64,000 bases of DNA. It comes from Polytrichum commune (Eukaryota > Streptophyta > Polytrichopsida > Polytrichales > Polytrichaceae). The notes under the pieces are model-generated. The model was not told where the DNA came from. It saw nothing but the letters and a program-made list of their open reading frames with translations, and ran no database searches. The position numbers and the translations under genes were made by a program. Shown piece after piece: positions 1 through 11,512 of the stretch (its first letter is position 1; every line of letters starts with the position of its first letter). The stretch is taken from positions 12,028,001 to 12,092,000 of the forward strand of contig OX485804.1 of NCBI GenBank assembly GCA_950295325.1, given 5' to 3'.

Positions 1-1
1 G

Positions 2-669
2 TTATTGAGGGACATTTGACAATCTTCTCTTCTTCACAGGTTGTCCCCGGACTCCAGGCAAGTTTGCGGCTCTAGTTCGAGGAGAATCCGGTTCCTCCTC
101 TCGACCCTCTTGTGTTGCCTCTTCATCTTAAAATGGAACTTATTTTTCTACACCCACATGTTCGTCATTGTCCATCCCACCGGGCACACCATCCGCCTTA
201 GCGGTGCCAGAGAGTACCTCATCGATGGTGTTAAACCAAATCCACTGAGATCCTGCATTGTCACCCGTGACATTGTAGAGTTTTTTTCCTTGTGATAGTG
301 CCGCTTGAGCTTGTCCCATTTGTCCCTAATTTGACTCCAAGTCCTCTTTGCCTCGTTAGGATGCTCCCTCGAAATTTGCTCCCTAATCCTCTCCCAATTT
401 TGTTGCTTAAACACAGTTGTGCCAAAGCTCTCAATCTTCTCCTTCATTAATTCTATGAGAAATTTGGTGGCACCATGGGTCCACTCCCTAGCCGGAAGAG
501 ATGAAGAACCTAAACCTGAAATTTCGTCATTGGTAGGAAGAGATGGAGTCCCCAAAATTGGAGGGGATGCAAGTACTATTTTCCCCAAATAATCCATGCC
601 TTCCTTCATGATTAAAAAAAGAAAAAAAAATGCCCAACTTGGGGGTGACGTGGAAGAAAGAGAGCCCAA
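2..669 (-). pseudogene. Trihelix (Myb/SANT-like) DNA-binding protein, frame-broken
   Basis: The main open frame (148-669) encodes a trihelix-type domain at about residues 62-130. Spaced tryptophans are visible in WTHGATKFLIELMKEK, NWERIREQ and TWSQIRDKWDKLKRHYHKEK. Such domains bind DNA in plant GT factors and also occur in accessory proteins of Harbinger transposons. After HYHKEK the frame drifts. The better continuation (KLYNVTGDNAGSQWIWFNTI) lies in another frame and would need one base fewer in a run of seven A. A third frame then carries an acidic stretch and a basic nuclear-localisation-like tail (PVKKRRLS), ending at a stop at 2-4. This is either a decayed gene or one with a sequence error in the A run. 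I cannot tell a host factor from a transposon accessory gene. Confidence 0.5.
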
Positions 670-854
670 ATGTGGGTGTGAATATGAGAGAAGAGAAGTG
701 GGTGTGAATATGAGTGAAGAGGAAGTGAATAATGTGAGTGTTTAGTCTTCAAACTTGTGCTTAAATGTGTTTTGGGGAGGAGTAGAGAGGGGTGCTAAAG
801 TTTCTTGTCTTGTTGGGCTCATAACTTAAGTTACTGACAAGTGGGGTAGGATTT

Positions 855-1062
855 TTGTTGGGACCTAGTGGCGGAGGGAGGCGAAGCCTGCAACCCCGGG
901 GCTGGGGCGGAGGGGCTCTGTTCCGGCCGGATGAATCTCATCCGGCCCGCCAGGCGGAGCGGCGCACAAGCGCTCATGTGCGTGGCACCGATGTGCAAGC
1001 TCTAGAAATCTACGCCGAAGTTGTTCTGCAAACCCTCGGAATCTAGATCCAACACTAATCAA
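855..1062. other. GC-rich island without a recognised gene
   Basis: About 200 bp of clearly higher GC than its surroundings, with open frames on both strands. Neither translation shows a family I know, and both are probably a by-product of composition. It contains a short inverted pair (CCGGCCGGATGA / TCATCCGGCC). Confidence 0.35.
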
Positions 1063-1171
1063 CCTTGGAGCTCGACATCTTTCTTGATCTAGAAGTGTTC
1101 CAGTAGAGATACTCGTGTTCTCAAGCCCAACCGGTTACATGCTGACATCTCTCGAATTTTCTTTATTATCT

Positions 1172-1475
1172 TGAGACTCAAATGGACTGTTAGATTCTTG
1201 CAAATCTAAGTTCCCTCTTCGAAGCTCACAGCTCCCCGGATCACACAGCTTCGCGGGTCACACAGCTTCGGAACTCACACTTTTGAACTTCACAGCTTCG
1301 AAGCTGACAACTTTGAAACTCACAAATGGGTTGTTAGATTCCTGCAAGTGGAGTGACCTCCAAGGGCAGATCCGAGTTCACTTTTTAAAGCTCATAGCTT
1401 CCCGTATCTCACAACTTCAGAACTCACACTTCCGAAATTTCACGGCTTTGAAACTCACAAATGGGTTCTTAAGTT
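1172..1475. repeat. Tandem repeat, two units of about 150 bp
   Basis: The unit begins with a TGGNNTGTTAGATTC-like stretch followed by tgcaa. It recurs at about 1172 and 1327, and a third start is visible near 1465. Inside each unit shorter pieces resembling CACAGCTTCG and AACTCACA recur every 16-20 nt, so this is a repeat built of smaller repeats. No coding sense is evident. Confidence 0.65.
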
Positions 1476-1689
1476 CAAATCTTCTAGATCTGCTCTGCAG
1501 CTCTTCCGGCCAAAAATGTTTACTTTGTAGAAAGATCTTTGCGCACAGAGTTACTCTGATCTCAACGACGCCCACTGAAAGCGATGCAGAGGAATACATG
1601 ACGAACCACACTCGCAACAACGTGTGGGTTGCAATGAACATTGCAATGGAAGTCTACTTGGATACCTCAACATCTTCTGCCCATAACTA

Positions 1690-2560
1690 TACGCACTCCT
1701 AATCATAGCATAGCAAATTATTACGCTCCCCACAGACACATTCATATTCACAGATAGCTTGAACATCACGTATTTCCTCCTCAACTACATCATAAACCCA
1801 TCCTCCCAATACAATCACCCTAACAAATTCCTCATAACCTTGAATAACAAATACACTGAAAAACTTTCATCATGATATCACCATCCGCAAAGTTAAAGTT
1901 TACACAAACATCGTTGGAAACGACGAGGCTACGACGAGGCTGATAACTTGGCCAAACAATGGGTGGAACAACCCCGCTTGGACACCCCTTTCCACTTCAT
2001 CGGCCATCTATCCCCCCAACCTCCACACAACATCATGGCTCACTTTGCAACCTCAAAAGCTACATAGATAAAGAGTATGTTAGTTTACTCATCTCCCATG
2101 CATAACATATGCTACTGTATATAGACAAATGGCTCACTAACACCAATATACACAGGAGCCCACCTATAGCTAAACCACCCTTCACACCCAGTCCAAGCCT
2201 CAAAGTACAAATGTTCGAATTCACTTATTGTAATAATAAGTTCCCTGCCAAAGCTAAACACCAAAAAACTACATAAATACGCCATTCTACACCTACTCCT
2301 ATCCCAACTAGGGTGGACAATACTACCTCTCATTATAATCATAACACAAATATGAGGCACAATCCACAAGAACGACTACTAAACACCTCCAAGACCTACA
2401 TATCCCCAACTCCAAAATCCATAAAAATATTGGAAAGTACCTAACACACACTATTCTAAACAAAAGGAAATTAGGAAAGCAACAAGCCCTAGTCCCACTC
2501 AACTAAACTACCCACTAATGCTAAAACTTTAAACTAACATAAAACACATAGACCTAACAT
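1690..2560 (+). mobile_element. LINE-like retroelement, RNase H and C-terminal remnant
   Basis: Translation of the plus strand gives RNase H-type pieces: an acidic-site segment TFIFTDSLN near 1740-1765, then HTNIVGNDEADNLAKQ near 1905-1950 (the GNxxAD motif that ends RNase H in LINE polyproteins). Further on comes VQMFEFTYCNNKF near 2208-2250, a C-terminal segment I recall from plant non-LTR elements of this kind. Several stops and frame changes interrupt it, the reverse transcriptase region is absent, and the piece ends without a clear poly(A). It is a 5'-truncated, dead fragment. The minus-strand open frame over it is a shadow. Confidence 0.6.
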
Positions 2561-2599
2561 TGACCACACAATCCACCTATGAAAATAGGCACTAAGCCA

Positions 2600-3388
2600 C
2601 ACTTGCCCCCATGCCCACGCATGCATGGGAAGGAGGTGGTGAATGGACATCGCAAGTCAATGTAAAAACATTCATATCACATTGATGGTTGTTGTAGTAA
2701 ATATATATTTGCATGTAAAGGCACCCATGAGATTTGTTTAGAACCAATTGTTCAGTTACTTCAAGATGATCAATTAATGGAAAAAATGTAGTTGATGAGT
2801 TAGTGATTTTTTATGAAAGCATGTAACTCTACTACATGTTTTTGCGGATAGAGTGGCCCATATAGGACCTCTTAGACACTTAGGGGTCAGACCCCAAAAA
2901 GTTTATTTGCCTCCAATATTCCAATTCGATATTCCATAAGTTTAGTGTGTGGTTCACACTATGAAATAGTTTAAGTGGAGAGCTTAATGTTTTTCCTAAT
3001 GGAAATTACATATCACGAAAACAATGACACTTTCATGAACGGACTATTCATTCAACAAAGTCATTATCTTTAATTTGGACAATGAATTGTAACAATTCCC
3101 CTTAGTCACTCTGTACAACCTAAGATACTTGGGGTTGGTCCCCACCCACTTGGAAATTGGAGATTACAACGACCTTGGTCTACTGTATGTGGAAATATAA
3201 TGCTAGCAAGGTCACCCATCCTAGTAATATTCTTGGGGCGAGCATTTTTTATGTTTTGTGATATACATGTGCATTAAGAGATTGTTCATTCGCACAGAGA
3301 TATAATGTATGGGACTTATCATTATATGTTGTATTTAAGTAAATCTAGAGATGTTTCCAAAATTTGGAGTTTTTGGTTGCTCCAATTC
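2600..3388. other. Intergenic, nothing recognised
   Basis: AT-rich sequence with no open frame of note, no splice-bounded exon and no terminal repeat that I could find. Confidence 0.5.
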
Positions 3389-3595
3389 TATCATAGGATC
3401 CTATGATACATTTCTAATATACCTAATTTTTGTGGAAGATGTGTCTAGCCTTACCAATTACTTGAATTGGGTGTCTACTCTCAAAAGGGGGAAGTAGTTC
3501 TTTATTTCTATTCCTAGGTCCTGTGGACATAGGTCTAGGGTTGGAACGAACAGACACTTCATTCACGTCGATCCCTACCAGGGATCAAAGTTTCT

Positions 3596-3627
<32 letters not shown>

Positions 3628-3833
3628 GAAGATGTGTGAATCCTTACCAATTACTTGAATTGGATGCTATTAAAATATGGAAAAAATAAAATGTCTATTT
3701 TTTATGTTGAATATATATATATGTTGAATAGTGATAATACAATAAAAAATATTATCATAATATTATCATTATCAACTCCACATATTCTATCACAAGTTCT
3801 TACCATACAATTCTATCATAGGATCCTATGATA
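3389..3833. repeat. Duplicated palindrome and duplicated flank
   Basis: The perfect 20-nt palindrome TATCATAGGATCCTATGATA occurs at 3389-3408 and again at 3814-3833. Between them, CCTTACCAATTACTTGAATT follows GTGGAAGATGTGT both near 3434 and near 3627. The roughly 190 bp between these two holds a piece (3471-3599) shared with 19847-19975 and a (CT)n(GT)n microsatellite at about 3597-3626. Confidence 0.7.
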
Positions 3834-4344
3834 CATATTATAATTATGAAGTTGTAGTATACATTTGGTGTCACATGAGATAAAGACTTAAGAGGAAATT
3901 TATGTTCATTGTGAAAGTTAATTTTGGACCCAAAAAAATGGTACTATCAAAATATATACATGAATTTAGTAACCCTACACATAACATACATAAATAACCC
4001 CTACATAATATATACTTCAAGGTAATAGTTGAAACCGACATAAGTCCGCAAAATCCGACCACTTGAGAACTTCCATGCAAAGCACAACTCATGCTAGATA
4101 GTGTAAATTTGATGCATTGAAGCCAAATTTGCCTAGCTGACACATGTTGTGCAATCTACCATTCACCAAATCCCCAACATATTCCAAAACCCTAAACCTC
4201 ACCTACAATCCACTTCCTTCACAATGTGAACTTCAAGGCAACTCCCACAACAACACTACCTTTGACCGCACACAACAAAAGGAAACAACTTGGGCTATGC
4301 AAAATTAAAAGCCGTGCTCCCAAACCACGAGGGAGGATAACACT

Positions 4345-4828
4345 AGGGCGTGGCAAAGTCATGAACCTGAGTTTCATAGTTAATGCACGGGTAGATCACT
4401 CCATTGTCAAGTTGAACACCACGTGCGACCAAAAAAAATCTTCTTTTGGTAAGTTGCACCACCAAAATGGGTCAAAATTTTATCAAATTTTTTTCATGAG
4501 TAGATGTACACAGTACCTATGACATAGTCAAAAGTGGTAACTAAATTTGATGATTTGTTTTTTCTATAAAACATACCATTTCTAACTAGAATGACACAAA
4601 ATTGAACTAAAACAATTACTAAAAAAAACAAAGATGACTAAAAATTTCAAAAAAATATACAAAAGATACTATCAATGGTTATGTATATGTAGAAAAAATA
4701 TCATAAATTTTAAAATTATATATGGCATGTAATATAGGGGTAGCAAACTTTGTCCGCACGTGGTGTCAACTTGACAATGAAGTGACCTCCCCGTGAGTTA
4801 ATGACACTTGGACATTATGTTACAGCCC
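4345..4828. mobile_element. MITE with inverted termini of about 60-80 bp
   Basis: The left arm (…ATTGTCAAGTTG, then CACCACGTGCG, near 4390-4425) is the reverse complement of the right arm (CGCACGTGGTG, then TCAACTTGACAAT, near 4755-4785). Weaker pairing reaches out to GGGC at 4345 and GCCC at 4828. The interior is AT-rich and non-coding. Ends of the form CTA/GGGC…GCCC/T hint at the PIF-Tourist group, but no clean target duplication is visible. Confidence 0.6.
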
Positions 4829-5054
4829 TCATCCAAACTTCATCCCACACCCCACACCAAAAATTGGCATTCATTCATCCAAGTTCAAGTTCACCATATA
4901 ATAATTATTTTGATCTTACATAAAATAAAACATATACAATTTTGATGCCCACATAGCATGGTGGGCATTAAGAAGATTCCCACGTTATCTACATAGCCTT
5001 TATTCCATCAATTCTCCCGGCGCATACTATTGGAAAAACCAACCTTTCATTCCG
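4829..5054. other. Probable 3' flank of the zinc-finger gene
   Basis: Short AT-rich stretch just downstream of the stop codon at 5055. No separate feature is seen. Confidence 0.3.
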
Positions 5055-6245
5055 TCAATCGTCACGAGGCTTACTATTGAATCCCCCATATCCTTGGGAC
5101 GTTGATGAGCTTGACGTGAAACCAGGACCCTCGTTTTCTTGTTTCAAGAGGTATGACCCCGGGTCAAAATCTCCTCCGAAATGTTGTCCTTGTCGAATAG
5201 TAGTATTGAGCATTGCATTTGGAGTAGTGTTTGGTGTATGTGTTGATTGTGGCCTTTGGGTTTCAAAGCCCCTGGGAGCACGGGTATATGGTGTTCTATT
5301 TGATGGTCCAATACCTCCAATGTTGTGTGTTGAAAGAGGATATTGGTGTCTTTCCGACATCACAGATTGTGTTGACAAATAAGTTGGAGTCCTAGACAAC
5401 ATCCCTTGATCCATTTGTTGGGCAAATGCAGTAGTTGTTTGTTGTTGGGGAAATCCAGCAACCGTTTGTTGTTGGGCATAGTGTTGTTGCTGTGGTTGCC
5501 ATGTATTTGATGGATATGTCAAATTCTGAGTGGTCAATATCTGGTGAGGGGACCATTTGAAAGTTAGCATTAGGATCTTGGAGAACTGCCTAGAAAAAGC
5601 CAATGATTAGTATTCACACATGAAAATTATATAGCATCACCCACAAGGGGGGTATATGAGCTTGTCACTTACCTCATTTGCCAAGTGGCCATGCATATTC
5701 GCCTCAGAAGGTCTTTGAATTGCTTGTAGTGTTTGCCCTTGCATATTTGCTCCCGGCCTATGTAAAAGCATCAAAACCATATTAAAATGTCATGTCAACG
5801 CATCAATTCATTTGACAATGACTCCATGACTTGTCAAATTGTATTAGCATGTGTCCCATGCCACCTTCTCTAATTGGCAACTACACTAAATAGTCCTATT
5901 ATTGTGGGCCACAGTAATTTTCTAGAACCCTCATAATGATAATTAATGTGAACCACATTCAATCTCCAGTAGAAAATTAATGTGGATGATTATTCTATAT
6001 TGTACTACTTTTGTCCTATAATTAATGTAAAACGTGTTGGTTGGAAGTCTTGATGGAGACTTAGGGGAGGACCCGGGGTCTTAGATCCACGTTAATTCCA
6101 CCTTCACTAGGAAATTGGTGTGGGCCACGCTAATTGTTTCCACACTAATAGCACTATTAAGTTTAGTGATTACAAGATACTTTACTTGAGTCAATGGTAA
6201 ATAGAAATTGATGTATCTAGTGTATCAAGAAAGCTCCACTTTCAT

Positions 6246-6288
<43 letters not shown>

Positions 6289-7699
6289 TTGTGCCATTAG
6301 GCTCTGCACACTATTAATGCCATACATATTCACCACACTTTTTATCTTTTCTTTTGCTCTCTCTGCAAAACATGCAACAATGTTAGCTAAGTAGATGCAT
6401 AAGATGTGGCCACTTGCATAAGGGAACTGGGGAAATAATTAGAGCAAAGTAGAGGGATTCAAATGATTACATACGAGCATTCCAATTACACTTAGGAGGG
6501 TTTCATGCAAATAAAATTACAAGTGTCCAAACACATATAACTAAGGTAGAAGAACATAGACACACACACTTTGAGCATTAGAGACCCTTGACATGTCCAA
6601 ACCATTTCATAAAGAAAATCAAAAAATCAGTAGATACATAAGGAGGTCAATGATTTGAGTTCAAGAAACGTTGATACCGTGTGGTTTGGATCTGATTTAC
6701 AGAAGACTGGATTTTTTTTGTTTACAATCTAAAGTGGTTACATGGCCCTTCTTTCCCCACCTGAGGAATACTATCTTCTAAAGTATTTGTTTTCAAATTC
6801 ATAGCCAATCATTTTGGGGAAAAAAGACACATGTCAAAATCGAGTCACTGATAGAAGTGGGTGCCTCTACCTTATTCCAAATCACTAAGAACCTAACCAT
6901 TTTTTTCGGAGAACAATGCTTTTATAACCCCTCTTGTAACTGACACCAAATTGACTTAGATTGTCATACGATGTTAAATAACCAACACTCTCAAATCTTG
7001 CACAATAAATACACATGGATTGTGAGAATGCTCGCCGCATTAACATCATATTCTCGTGTTAATTCTGGATCATCTACCTTATAAAACTTTAATGTCTTGA
7101 ATATGAAATTGGAATAGGGCATGCTTTGATGCGTTGGGATCTCCTGTCAATTGCTAACGAGACGTTTTAAGTGCTCAAAAGTGATGGTTTTAGCACCATC
7201 TACCTCACTAATTAGCAGAAGACATAAACATATTGACGACATAAACATAAGGATTCGGGCCTTGTGTTCACTTACCGTCGTGATGGCGGTTCATATGCCC
7301 GCCAAGGGCTTGTGCTTTATCAAAGGGAAGATCACAGAATCGGCAGCGGAATTCTCTTTGATCTCTTGCACCTGCTGCCTTCTTTGTCTCTGTGAACAAA
7401 TGTAAACAGAAGAGAAGGAAAAAGCGTTAGTGGATGCACAGTCTTGTTAACTCCTTGCTAAAAACTTGTACGAGGAGATACTAGATGTTTGAAAGGTAGA
7501 AGGCATAGGATCATAAGTAAGAATTGGAGCACTACCAACTGAGAAGAGAAAATAAAAATAAAGAAATAAATAGTCAGCTTGGATGATCACCGTTAATATG
7601 GTTCTTCATGTGTTTGCGATGCAGGTGCGATTTTTCAAATACTGCACCGCAGTATTCACATGGAAAATTTTCATTTTCCACTTTTTTCTTATCGTTCAT
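5055..7699 (-). CDS. C2H2 zinc-finger protein with QALGGH finger (5 exons)
   Basis: Probable nuclear transcription factor. Exons on the minus strand: 7699-7591, 7389-7276, 6362-6287, 5757-5673 and 5585-5055, all with GT-AG ends and matching phases, giving 304 aa. Exon 1 carries a finger FPCEYCGAVFEKSHLHRKHM (C-X2-C-X12-H-X3-H). Exon 2 carries FRCRFCDLPFDKAQALGGHM, the plant-specific EPF-type finger whose QALGGH helix contacts DNA. Exon 3 continues in a way typical of such proteins (NRHHD/ERAKEKIK). The last exon is rich in Q, P, S and T (QPQQQHYAQQQ) and looks like an activation or low-complexity region. The start is the first ATG after a possible acceptor (7709-7710), so a 5' UTR intron or an upstream exon is possible. 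The last intron has competing acceptors that change the frame (see findings). Subfamily not recognised. Confidence 0.72.
6249..6283. repeat. (GA)n microsatellite
   Basis: About 17 GA units. It lies just inside intron 3 of the zinc-finger gene, only a few bases from the splice donor at 6286, so its length could affect splicing. Confidence 0.9.
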
Positions 7700-8949
7700 G
7701 GCCAATGATGAGCCAAAACCTGCGATGCAACACACGAAACGATAAACAAGGACTCCGGAGTTGCAAAGTGGTTTCAACAGATTGCAGGGAGTTGAAATCA
7801 CAACTTCAGGCAGTCGACGGTCAGACAAAAATTCATGGAATTCTCTATCTCCAAGAAAAATATAAGATATAGTCGAAGCATTGCCATGAATAGCCAAGAC
7901 ATACTAGAGAAGTTATGATAGTGGCTATCAAACTTCTCTGTGTTACATGACATGAAACACCTGTTGTAAATAATAGCAGATCAAGAAGGATCATGGGGAT
8001 CATGTTTTGAACCTCATAAACTTGCTCAACTTCAACTCAGAGCACTTGAAAGGCATTTCACAGATCACATTGCACAAAGCAACTTCAATTATGAAGGTGA
8101 ATGGTGCACCTTAAAAAGGTTTGTTGCTGTTTTGTGGTTGCATGAACGGAGAAAATGATTTGTTGTGCAGGAACTTGTGCAGTACTAATAACTTCCACAG
8201 TGAGCCACAGCAGCGATACAACACTCAAAATTCGACTGTGAAAACACTCACCTTAATTACGCACTTGTTTGTGCTCATCAACACTCAAGAATCAAATGTT
8301 TGAGTTAACAGCAAATTATATTCAGCATCTCAAGTTAAACTCAAAAAAATGACAAAATACTTCAAATCTTGTGTCCTTTATACACTCATAGGTAAAGATC
8401 CTAAATTTAGGTCATAGGAGAGCTTGAGTTGCTTTTACTTTTAATTAAGTGCTCATTTCCAACCACATCATTGCTTGATTTAGATTATAGTACTATTTTT
8501 TTAACTATATATACCCAATTGCAACTTTGGTAACATGGCCTAAAAATTTATTCTAAGTGCGGTTTACACCATGGGGTACACCCTTCATTACAAGTGTATG
8601 TCGTGTGTTTTACAATTTATAGTTTTTGGGTGCACCCAAAAACGATATACATACAGAGTTATAGATAATAGATAGCAAGAAGTCAATATACCACACAAAA
8701 ATAAAGTAAAATATAGTACCATATTATATGTATAGAAGAAGAAGAAGAAGAAGAAGATTTTTTAATTGAAAATTTATTTATTTTAAATTGAAAATTTGCC
8801 TCCAATATTTGAAGGCCATGAATGAGTTTTTCTAAGAGATGACTTTCCACTCCTACCCATCATTGTGTCCACAATTATTTATGGGAACTGGATACAGACA
8901 TCCACATCTTTTCAACAATAACTTGTTAGTCACTTCCCTGAAAACCAAA
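7700..8949. promoter_or_regulatory. Upstream region of the zinc-finger gene
   Basis: Contains the probable promoter and 5' UTR of the minus-strand zinc-finger gene. An acceptor-like GCATCGCAG precedes the ATG by about 20 nt. An AGA trinucleotide run lies at about 8738-8757. No other gene is visible. Confidence 0.3.
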
Positions 8950-10300
8950 GCTCTACACCTCATTAGTACAACACTCGTTTATACGACACCCTCGAAATTA
9001 CAACACATTTTTGCGCAACCAAACTTTTTAGTTGAAAACTCCCTCTTTTATACGACTACAACACTCGATAATACGACAATTAGAAACTCCATTTTTTCAT
9101 ATTAAAGAGGGAATTAATGCTAAAATTCCTTTCATCCATGCTATGTACATCTAGAATTCATCCATTTTTACTTGGGAACTACTTGAGAACTTCACTTATC
9201 ATCAGGAATCGAATGATAATTGGGGTTACTAGTGTAGAATGGACTTGGTTAGGGTATCTAAAATCAAAAGGTGATTATGATTTTGGATAATGCATCTTCA
9301 CATGTTGTTAGCTTTGCCAAAGTTGGTAAGTCTCATGGTTTTTCAACCTTGGAATTGAGCAACATGACTTTGGTATTCCTTCCTCCCAATGTTACAAGCA
9401 TAGTTCAACCTTTGGATCAAGGTATAATAGCATCTTTCAAAATTCAATACAAGAAGAAACTTTTACTGTGGGTTTTGTCACAATATGTTGATGCTACATT
9501 GAAGGACTAAAAGAAGGTGGTGCCCAACATCAAACATGTTGTCTGATGTTGTGGAGATATGAAGTATGGAGTGAGTTGAATGCACATATAGTTAGGAATT
9601 GTTGGAGGATGGCGTGTATATTACCTGCAACATGGAATGTTGACTTTGCCCTAGTTGATGAAAGGGGGAAGAATAGAATGCAAGAAGAATCAGATGAACT
9701 TGGTGCTATGATTTCAAAGTTGCGATTGGGTGATGATGGGATGTCAATCGAGACTTACATTCAGATGGAAGGGGAAGAGATTACTGAGCTAGAATTGGGT
9801 ACTAATGAGTTGGTGGATGTTGCTTTGAGAATCAATTATGCACAAGGCTTTGATCTTAATGTTGATCTGCACTCAATAGATGTGGATGATGTTGCTCCAC
9901 CTACAGTATAGCGTAGTGATGCTAAACGTCATGCATCATTGTTGTCTGATTTCTTTACGTTTTGTTGTTAATGAAATTATTAGTTTTCAAAAGCTAGTAG
10001 GGAATTTAGATAAGATGATAGTTGCTAACTTAAGTAGGCAACACCAAAGATCTTTGAACTCTTATTTCAAGAGTTCTTGAGAGTATTTGTATTTGTTTGG
10101 AGTTATGAGTTATTATTTCATACAATCTATATTGCTTAAACTTGTTGTATATGTTTTTAAGCTCATATTGCTTATGTTTTGGTATTCCCTTGATAGTACG
10201 ACAATTTTATGCCATTTGTCATATTAACGAGAAGACGACACCTCGATAATACAACATTTTTTGCGTTTCCCAAACGTGTCATACTAAAGAGGGAGAACAG
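8950..10300 (+). mobile_element. Pogo/Tigger-type DNA transposon, decayed
   Basis: The right end reads CATACTAAAGAGGGAGAACAG followed by TA, as expected for a Tc1/mariner-pogo insertion at TA. The left end near 8950 (CACCTCATTAGTACAACAC) matches it in reverse complement only loosely. Both ends carry several subterminal repeats resembling ACGACACTCGATAATACGAC. Inside, 9271-9510 encodes part of a DDE_1 (CENP-B/Tigger-like) transposase with ILDNASSH (second acidic residue) and PPNVTSIVQPLDQGIIASFK. After stops, 9546-9911 and 9965-10080 carry the C-terminal part (WRMACILPATWNVDFALVDE). The DNA-binding N-terminus and first catalytic aspartate are missing, so it cannot move itself. Confidence 0.8.
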
Positions 10301-11085
10301 TATTCTGAACACCACAATGCAGAGTAAATCCACAATTGTGAAAGGCGCATCACCTTCATCTTGAATACTCTAGGACGCTTCCAAAATGGAGTGTTGAGCA
10401 CTTGTAGCATAACAATATGACAACCCCAGGCTACATGAATTCCTTGTCCAAAAGAAGGTGCACATCATAAACATGCTAACCTTCTTCAGGACAATGAATC
10501 TTTGCAGGAGCACAATTAGATTGAGAGTTTCTTCATTACAATCTGTAGTTAAGAAATAACTTAAGGGAGCTAAGAATTCTTCCAATGATACCCTACACGA
10601 CCTTTTCAGAAATTGCTACTGTATTCATGTCCACATAGCAATGAGCTTTACCTCGTTAATTACTTCCTTAATGGTTTCAGTCATTTGCAGATTGACTTAG
10701 TATTTGTGGCGTCCACAGCGAACAGTGAGGATTCCATATTCTGAGTTGTACATAATCCTTGTAACAACTTCTCACTTCAGAGTGTAGCAACACTATGAGT
10801 AGAACAGAATGGTTGTAGATGGCCATTTGTACATATGAAAAACTGAGAACTAAATCCAGGTCCATTAGGAGCACCATCATGCCGAGTAGAAGTGTCAATC
10901 AAAGTTCAACTCCAGAGACAACAATACAATCCCATGGCATCGTGTCTGAACCGACATTAGTAAGACAACGAGAGGATTGATGGATCAAGATATTTGTCAA
11001 GCTGCAGGGAGACTGTTTTTCCAAGACACACACGTACCAGAAACGGTGAACCTAGTAAACCATCAATCTGACCCGATATTTGAGA
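10301..11085. other. Intergenic, nothing recognised
   Basis: Short minus-strand open frames of about 70 codons are present, but none shows a known motif, splice structure or codon bias. Confidence 0.4.
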
Positions 11086-11512
11086 AACCATGCGATCTCT
11101 CCACACACCACATTCATAACCCTAGAACCATTAAATGAAAGAGCAATAAGTCGAACTAGGGTGTAATAAGTTGAACTTGGGTATCGGATTATTATCACCA
11201 ACACAGCTATATCATGGCACCCATGAACGAAAACAGAGTGTTCAAACTCCGAAGGGATTTATGTAAGGCCTAACATAATTCTTCACTGACGATTTAAAAT
11301 AGAATTCCAAAAACATGGGATTAAATCTTGTGAGAGGCAACAATATCGCGGCATTGGAAGAATCACCAGCGAGCTCCAAGGAGATGTCATCCTCAAGCAA
11401 ATTGTCGGGGTAGACCTTGTAATCATGAACTGGATATTCTTAATACCATATCCAAGACATCCATATATCATAAACAGTACACCTTTCTGAAACATTAATC
11501 TACACCAATACT
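11086..11512 (-). pseudogene. Tandem decayed copy of the eEF1B 3' end
   Basis: This segment repeats the 3' part of the neighbouring eEF1B gene at an offset of about 426 bp. GGCAACAATATCGC (near 11333 and 11760), the CAAATTGTCGGGG-like stretch and CACATTCATAACCCTAGAA all recur in the same order. It covers roughly the last 45 codons and the 3' flank. Reading frame is lost. It arose by local tandem duplication, not by retrotransposition, because the non-coding flank is copied too. Confidence 0.8.

Noticed and set aside
5077-5382. A plus-strand 101-codon frame
   Set aside because: It is the antisense of the Q-rich last exon of the zinc-finger gene.
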